Shown here one piece after another: positions 6,378 through 10,350 of a DNA stretch of 10,350 bases (within the stretch, counting starts at the first letter, position 1; every line of letters begins with the position of its first letter). A program made the translations under genes and the position numbers. Origin of the DNA: Thermodesulfobacteriota bacterium. GTDB taxonomy: Bacteria > Desulfobacterota > RBG-13-43-22. A model generated the notes under the pieces. The model made no database searches, was not told the DNA's origin, and saw only the letters and a list, made by a program, of their open reading frames with translations. The stretch lies in contig JALOOY010000015.1 of the NCBI GenBank assembly GCA_025454185.1, positions 1 through 10,350 on the forward strand. The letters run 5' to 3'.

Positions 6378-8294
6378 GTGAAAGAAATCAATATAACTTT
6401 TCCGGATAAGACCCAAAAGGTCTTTTCTGCGGATACCACTGCCGGCCAGGCCCTGGCCGCCTGGAGCAAAGAGGCCCGTAAAAACGCGGTAGCGGCCCGC
6501 GTGAACGGTATGCCCCTGGACCTGAACGGGTTTTTGGGAGAAGACGGCGCTTTGACTCCGATCCGGGCTGATTCCCCGGAAGGACTGGAAATTCTGCGTC
6601 ATTCCACCTCGCATCTGCTGGCCCAGGCGGTGAAGGGACTCTTCCCCGGGGCCAAACTGGCCATCGGTCCGGCCATAGAACATGGTTTTTATTACGATTT
6701 CGATGTGTCGGCCCCTTTTGTCCCGGAAGACCTGGAACGCATCGAAAAACGGATGAAGGAACTAAGCCGGGAACGGATCCCGGTCACCCGGGAAGAGTTG
6801 CCCCGAACCGAGGCCATCGGGTTTTTCCGCGACCAGGGCGAGAACTATAAAGTGGAGCTGCTGGAAGAACTGGCGTCCCCCACGGTAACCCGCTATCGGC
6901 AGGGTCCCTTTGCCGACCTCTGCCGGGGGCCCCACGTGACCTCCACCGGAGAACTGCGGCACTTCAAGCTTACGCAGGTGGCCGGCGCCTACTGGCGGGG
7001 GGACGAGCGCAACGCCATGCTGCAGCGCATCTACGGCACGGCTTTTTTCAGCGAACAAGAGCTCCAGGACCACCTGCACCGCCTGGAGGAAGCTAAACGC
7101 CGGGACCATCGCCGGCTGGGCAAGGAACTGGATCTGTTCAGCCTCCATGACGAGGTCGGACCGGGCCTGGTGGTTTATCACCCCAAGGGAGCCCTGTTGC
7201 GCCACCTGCTGGAGGACTTCGAAAAGAGGGAGCATTTCAAGCGGGGTTACGAGATCGTCATCGGCCCCCAGCTCCTGCGGGCCGAGCTCTGGAAGAAGTC
7301 CGGCCATTATGAAAACTACCGGGACCTGATGTACTTCACTGAGATCGACGGGCAGAGCTACGGCATCAAGCCCATGAACTGTCTGGCCCACATGATGATT
7401 TATAAGTCCAAGGTGCGCAGCTATCGGGATTTGCCCAAACGGTACTTCGAGCTGGGCACGGTGCATCGTCATGAAAAGTCCGGCGTCCTCCACGGCCTGA
7501 TGCGGGTCCGGCAATTCACCCAGGATGACGCCCATATCATCTGCACGCCGGACCAACTGCAGCAGGAGATTCGGGGCGTTCTGAACTTCGTAGCCGATGT
7601 GATGGGCATCTTCGGGTTTCCCTTCGAGGTGGAGATCAGCACCAGGCCGGAAAAATCCATCGGCAGCGACGCCGACTGGGACCGGGCCACCCAGGCCTTG
7701 ACCCAGGCCCTCGAGGCCAACGACCTGCCCTATGCCATCTGCGCCGGTGAAGGGGCCTTTTACGGGCCCAAGATCGATATCAAGTTGAAGGACGCCCTGG
7801 ACCGGCGCTGGCAGTGCGCCACGGTGCAGTGCGACTTCACCCTGCCCGAACGTTTCGACCTGGCCTATATCGGACCGGACGGTGAGCGCCACCGGCCGGT
7901 CATGGTCCACCGGGTCATCCTGGGGGCCATCGAGCGTTTTCTAGGCGTGCTTATCGAGCACTACGGCGGGGCCTTTCCGCTCTGGCTGGCACCGGTCCAG
8001 GCCGTGGTCCTCTCGGTCACCGATCGTTCCGGCGCTTACAGCCGCCGAGTTCACGAGGACTTGCTGCAGGCCGGGATCCGCTCGGAAGTGGATCTGCGCA
8101 ACGAGAAACTGGGGCACAAGGTCCGGGAAGCCCAGGTGCAGAAGATCCCTTATATGCTGGTGATCGGCGACAAGGAAGCGGAGCAGGGCACGGTCAGCCC
8201 CCGGGCCCGCAGCGGCGAAAACCTGGGAGCCATGAACCTTAGCGAATTCATCACCAAAATCCAGGCGGAGTCCGTGCCGGGATTCCGGGAGTAA
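6378..8294 (+). CDS. thrS: Threonyl-tRNA synthetase
   Basis: The product is 638 residues, the usual full length. It joins threonine to tRNA-Thr using ATP. Domains in order are an N-terminal TGS domain (~1-62), the editing (SAD) domain with HSTSH (His75, His79) and CRGPH (Cys182, His186), a class II catalytic core (~245-535), and a C-terminal anticodon-binding domain (~538-630). The active-site zinc ligands are Cys335 (KPMNC), His386 (DDAH) and His511 (MVHRVILG). GEGAFYGPKIDI (457-468) is typical of the family. Both editing and catalytic residues are intact, so proofreading of misacylated serine is expected. The start is GTG at 6378, seven bases after AGGA (6367-6370). It has its own promoter and heads the translation cluster, with infC about 100 bases downstream. 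Confidence 0.98.
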   Translation: MKEINITFPDKTQKVFSADTTAGQALAAWSKEARKNAVAARVNGMPLDLNGFLGEDGALTPIRADSPEGLEILRHSTSHLLAQAVKGLFPGAKLAIGPAIEHGFYYDFDVSAPFVPEDLERIEKRMKELSRERIPVTREELPRTEAIGFFRDQGENYKVELLEELASPTVTRYRQGPFADLCRGPHVTSTGELRHFKLTQVAGAYWRGDERNAMLQRIYGTAFFSEQELQDHLHRLEEAKRRDHRRLGKELDLFSLHDEVGPGLVVYHPKGALLRHLLEDFEKREHFKRGYEIVIGPQLLRAELWKKSGHYENYRDLMYFTEIDGQSYGIKPMNCLAHMMIYKSKVRSYRDLPKRYFELGTVHRHEKSGVLHGLMRVRQFTQDDAHIICTPDQLQQEIRGVLNFVADVMGIFGFPFEVEISTRPEKSIGSDADWDRATQALTQALEANDLPYAICAGEGAFYGPKIDIKLKDALDRRWQCATVQCDFTLPERFDLAYIGPDGERHRPVMVHRVILGAIERFLGVLIEHYGGAFPLWLAPVQAVVLSVTDRSGAYSRRVHEDLLQAGIRSEVDLRNEKLGHKVREAQVQKIPYMLVIGDKEAEQGTVSPRARSGENLGAMNLSEFITKIQAESVPGFRE

Positions 8295-8315
8295 TTTGCA
8301 GATTTTTTATTAAGA

Positions 8316-8389
8316 TTTTTTCATAGATTTTTACATCCATTGTTGCTGACCAATTCTCAAAACAATGGATATAAAAATCTATGAAGGAG
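8316..8389 (+). promoter_or_regulatory. Long leader hairpin that can occlude the infC ribosome binding site
   Basis: Bases 8322-8344 pair with 8361-8383: 22 Watson-Crick pairs and one C-A mismatch (8334/8371) around a 16-base loop. The helix can extend outward by 8316-8321 (TTTTTT) pairing with 8384-8389 (AAGGAG) through three A-U and three G-U pairs. The extension covers most of the infC Shine-Dalgarno sequence. AGATTTTT also occurs upstream at 8300-8307 and 8313-8320, as well as inside the left arm (8325-8332), so alternative pairings with 8373-8380 are possible. No T-run follows the hairpin. Confidence 0.7.
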
Positions 8390-8400
8390 GTGGTTTTATA
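8384..8400 (+). promoter_or_regulatory. infC Shine-Dalgarno sequence and AUA initiation codon
   Basis: AAGGAGGTG (8384-8392) matches nine consecutive positions of the usual 16S anti-Shine-Dalgarno. Six bases after AAGGAGGT lies ATA (8398-8400), in frame with IF3. The upstream in-frame ATG (8365) has no ribosome binding site and would place the Shine-Dalgarno sequence inside the coding region. The next in-frame alternative, TTG at 8407, is too far away (15 bases). Confidence 0.75.
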
Positions 8401-8907
8401 AGCAAGTTGGCGCACATCAATTCGGAAATTCGGGCGGCTACCGTCCGCGTCATTTCCGAGAACGGCGGGCAATTGGGGATCTTCCCTCTGAACCAGGCCC
8501 TGGCCATGGCTAGGGAAGAAAGCCTGGACCTGGTGGAGGTGGCCCCCAACCTGGATCCGCCCGTTTGCCGTATCATGGACTACGGGAAATATCGTTACCA
8601 GCAAACGAAAAAAACCCACGAGGCCAAGAAAAAACGGACTATCATCCAGGTCAAGGAAGTCAAGATCCGGCCTAAAACCGAGGAGCACGACTTCCAATTC
8701 AAACTGAACAATATTCGAAAATTTTTGATCAAGAAAAACAAGACGAAGGTTTCTCTTCTTTTCCGCGGGCGGGAGATCCAGTACGTGGCTGCGGCCAAGA
8801 ATATACTGACCCGCATTATCGAGGAAACGAAGGACCTGGCCTTGGTCGAACAAGAACCCAAGCTGGAAGGCCGCAACATGACCATGGTCCTAGGTCCGCG
8901 GCCCTGA
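8398..8907 (+). CDS. infC: Translation initiation factor IF-3 (AUA start)
   Basis: From ATA at 8398 the product is 169 residues. IF3 binds the 30S subunit, prevents premature joining with 50S, and rejects non-standard start codons and wrong tRNAs. The N-terminal domain starts at about residue 7 (INSEIRAATVRVI) and includes DLVEVAPNLDPP and VCRIMDYGK (56-64). A lysine-rich linker (~64-82) leads to the C-terminal domain (IIQVKEVKIRP, LFRGREI, MTMVLGP). In E. coli infC starts at AUU and IF3 represses its own synthesis by discriminating against that codon. An AUA start here would allow the same feedback. An ATG at 8365 would add eleven residues (MDIKIYEGGGF) encoded by the leader hairpin and Shine-Dalgarno, which I consider a false start. 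The gene is followed by rpmI and rplT, as in most bacteria. Confidence 0.95.
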   Translation: MSKLAHINSEIRAATVRVISENGGQLGIFPLNQALAMAREESLDLVEVAPNLDPPVCRIMDYGKYRYQQTKKTHEAKKKRTIIQVKEVKIRPKTEEHDFQFKLNNIRKFLIKKNKTKVSLLFRGREIQYVAAAKNILTRIIEETKDLALVEQEPKLEGRNMTMVLGPRP

Positions 8908-8999
8908 TCCCTGATCCGCCCTGGGAAAAAACAGACCTTCAGGATGGAGAGGGGAGTATTGTCTTTTTAATCCGGAAAGAAAAGAGCAGGAGATCGCTT

Positions 9000-9197
9000 A
9001 TGCCTAAAATGAAATCCAATCGGGGTGCGGCCAAGCGTTTCAAGACCACCGGCGGCGGTAAAGTGGTCCGGTCCAAGGCCTTTGGCAGCCATATCCTAAC
9101 CAGTAAGACCACCAAACGCAAAAGGGGGCTGCGCAAATCGGCCCTGGTCAGCCCGGCCAACATGAAGGGCCTGCGTAAACTGTTGCCCTACGGGTAA
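9000..9197 (+). CDS. rpmI: 50S ribosomal protein L35 (bL35)
   Basis: The product is 65 residues, the normal L35 size, and very basic. It shows the family start MPKMKSNRGAAKRFK, a GGGKVVRS segment, and the ending SPANMKGLRKLLPYG. L35 is a small structural protein of the large ribosomal subunit. AGGAGA (8988-8993) stands six bases before the ATG. The 92-base gap after infC contains no gene. In it, 8927-8931 plus 8934-8936 can pair with 8961-8968 (a two-base bulge), a possible but unproven part of a ribosomal-protein operator. In E. coli, L20 binds the infC-rpmI region and represses rpmI and rplT. Confidence 0.97.
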   Translation: MPKMKSNRGAAKRFKTTGGGKVVRSKAFGSHILTSKTTKRKRGLRKSALVSPANMKGLRKLLPYG

Positions 9198-9237
9198 ACA
9201 GCATGTTTTTGAAGTAAGGGAGCGGAGGTGAAATAAT

Positions 9238-9594
9238 ATGCCGAGAGTCAAAAGGGGCTTCAAGGCCCGCAGAAGAAGAAATAAAGTATTGAAAATGGCC
9301 AAGGGGTATCGGGGAGCTCGGAGCCGGTTGTTCAAAACCGCTACCGAAGCAGTGGATCGGGCTCTGAAGTACGCCTACCGGGACCGCCGGGTCCGCAAGC
9401 GGGAGATGCGCAGCCTGTGGATCGTGCGGATCAGCGCCGCGGCCAAACAGAACGGCGTCTCCTACAGCCGTTTCATCGGCGGTTTGAAAAAGGCCGGTGT
9501 TGGTCTGGACCGCCGGGTCTTGTCCGAAATGGCCATCCACGATCCCGATCGTTTCAGCCACCTGGTCCGGATGATCCCCGGGGCGGAAGGCTGA
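9238..9594 (+). CDS. rplT: 50S ribosomal protein L20 (bL20)
   Basis: The product is 118 residues, typical of L20, with the conserved basic N-terminal extension MPRVKRGFKARRRRNKVLK and the block MAKGYRGARSRLF. The globular C-terminal part carries LWIVRISAAAK, SYSRFIGGLKKAG and LDRRVLSEMAIHDP. L20 binds 23S rRNA early in large-subunit assembly. In several bacteria it also represses the infC-rpmI-rplT operon by binding its mRNA. GGAGGTG (9224-9230) precedes the ATG at good spacing, making it one of the best ribosome binding sites in the window. It follows rpmI by 40 bases, so the two are surely in one operon. Confidence 0.98.
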   Translation: MPRVKRGFKARRRRNKVLKMAKGYRGARSRLFKTATEAVDRALKYAYRDRRVRKREMRSLWIVRISAAAKQNGVSYSRFIGGLKKAGVGLDRRVLSEMAIHDPDRFSHLVRMIPGAEG

Positions 9595-9643
9595 CCCCTT
9601 CCGGGATCGAGCTTGCCCTTTATTTCAGCTTGACCTTCCGCTC

Positions 9644-10350
9644 ATGATAGATCGACTGCAAGCATTGGAAAGCCGGGTCCGCGAGGACCTGGGCCGTACA
9701 GCGGATATTTCGGCCCTGGAAGCCCTGCAGTTCAGCGTTTTAGGGCGTAAGGGAGAATTGACCCAATTATTGCGCCATCTGGGAGAGCTCCCTTTGGCAG
9801 AGCGGCCCGCCGCCGGGCAGGAGGCCAACAGGGTCAAGGGAGTGCTGGAAAAGGCTTTTGAGGAAAGAAGGGGCCAACTGTCCGCTGCCCCTCGGGAAAA
9901 ATCCCCGGTCCTGCTGGATTGGAGTCTGCCGGGACGCCGGGGGTTCCGGGGCCGGCGTCATCCCCTAACCCAAACGCTGGAAGAGGTCTGCGGCATTTTT
10001 TCCCGACTGAACTTCGAGATAGTCGAAGGGCCGGAAATCGAACTGGATTATTATAATTTTGAGGCCCTGAACATGCCCCCGGATCATCCGGCCCGCGACA
10101 TGCAGGATACCTTTTATATTTCCGACCAGGTGCTGCTGCGGACCCAGACCTCGCCCATGCAGGTCCGGGTCATGGAAAACCGCAAGCCTCCCCTGCAGAT
10201 CGTGTCGCCCGGCAAGGTCTACCGCCGGGATTCCGATGTCTCCCATTCCCCCATGTTCCACCAGGTTGAAGGCCTGATGGTGGGGGAGGGGATCAGCTTC
10301 GGCGACTTGAAAGGCATCCTGACCCTTTTTGTGCGGCGCATGTTCGGGCA
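9644..10350 (+). CDS. pheS: Phenylalanyl-tRNA synthetase alpha subunit, partial (3' end beyond right edge)
   Basis: The first 235 residues of PheS are present. With PheT it forms the alpha2-beta2 enzyme that charges tRNA-Phe. Residues 1-85 are the N-terminal helical (coiled-coil) tRNA-binding arm. The class II catalytic domain then begins with GRRHPLTQ (103-110), EGPEIELDYYNFEALN (128-143), HPARDMQDTFYI (148-159) and LLRTQTSPMQVR (164-175). Motif 2, KVYRRDSDVSHSPMFHQ (191-207), is followed by VEGLMV. About 100 residues, including motif 3 and the phenylalanine-specificity alanine region, lie beyond the edge. The ATG at 9644 is 50 bases after rplT and lacks an evident Shine-Dalgarno sequence. 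pheT is expected next, as in most genomes with this cluster, but cannot be seen here. Confidence 0.97.
   Translation, partial: MIDRLQALESRVREDLGRTADISALEALQFSVLGRKGELTQLLRHLGELPLAERPAAGQEANRVKGVLEKAFEERRGQLSAAPREKSPVLLDWSLPGRRGFRGRRHPLTQTLEEVCGIFSRLNFEIVEGPEIELDYYNFEALNMPPDHPARDMQDTFYISDQVLLRTQTSPMQVRVMENRKPPLQIVSPGKVYRRDSDVSHSPMFHQVEGLMVGEGISFGDLKGILTLFVRRMFG

Noticed and set aside
6762..7910. Long open frame antisense to thrS (382 codons)
   Set aside because: Same reason: thrS is complete and conserved in the other strand, and the antisense product shows no domain.
6225..8368. Shared octamer AACAATGG in the hairpins on both sides of thrS (6225-6232 and 8361-8368)
   Set aside because: The rest of the two hairpins differs, and a single shared 8-base word is compatible with chance.
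8903..8917. Tandem CCTGATC repeat after infC
   Set aside because: Only two 7-base units, and it overlaps the stop codon. No structure or known element is evident.
1..10350. Defence system, mobile element, CRISPR array or tRNA gene
   Set aside because: No transposase, integrase, regularly spaced repeats or tRNA-like fold was seen. Nearly all sequence is accounted for by housekeeping genes and short gaps.

Overview
The window is a compact, GC-rich stretch of bacterial chromosome with short AT-rich intergenic gaps. It carries mostly housekeeping genes. The order thrS-infC-rpmI-rplT-pheS is the conserved threonyl-tRNA synthetase / IF3 / L35 / L20 / phenylalanyl-tRNA synthetase cluster. That order, the base composition and a DUF1786-type protein fit a deltaproteobacterium (Desulfobacterota). 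This placement is an inference from gene content, not a proven taxonomy.

Left end, minus strand (1-892): the N-terminal ~297 residues of an RluA/RluD-type pseudouridine synthase with an S4 domain, running off the left edge. It diverges from the plus-strand genes across 893-1007, which holds a promoter candidate on each strand.

Plus strand, 1008-3768: a stand-alone PP2C-type Ser/Thr phosphatase, a closely coupled aldose 1-epimerase-like mutarotase, and an uncharacterised DUF1786 / actin-like-ATPase-type protein. An AT-only palindrome separates the last two.

Plus strand, 3812-6190: a full-length NAD+-dependent DNA ligase (ligA), a second AT-only palindrome at its stop codon, then an acylphosphatase (acyP). 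The acyP reading frame has no ATG, GTG or TTG in the right place and may start at AUU.

6188-6377: an 18-bp perfect hairpin starting at the acyP stop codon, then a strong sigma70-like promoter (TTGACT-N17-TATAAG) for thrS.

Plus strand, 6378-10350: thrS, infC, rpmI, rplT and the start of pheS. These genes supply translation: two aminoacyl-tRNA synthetases, initiation factor IF3 and two large-subunit ribosomal proteins. infC appears to start at AUA behind a near-perfect Shine-Dalgarno sequence. Just upstream is a long imperfect hairpin whose base can pair with that Shine-Dalgarno sequence. This is the clearest regulatory structure in the window.

I see no mobile element with a transposase, no CRISPR array, no tRNA or rRNA gene and no defence system. 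The points worth a second look are the two unusual start codons, the structured RNA leaders, the AT-rich palindromes and the DUF1786 gene. No intergenic stretch exceeds 300 bases.
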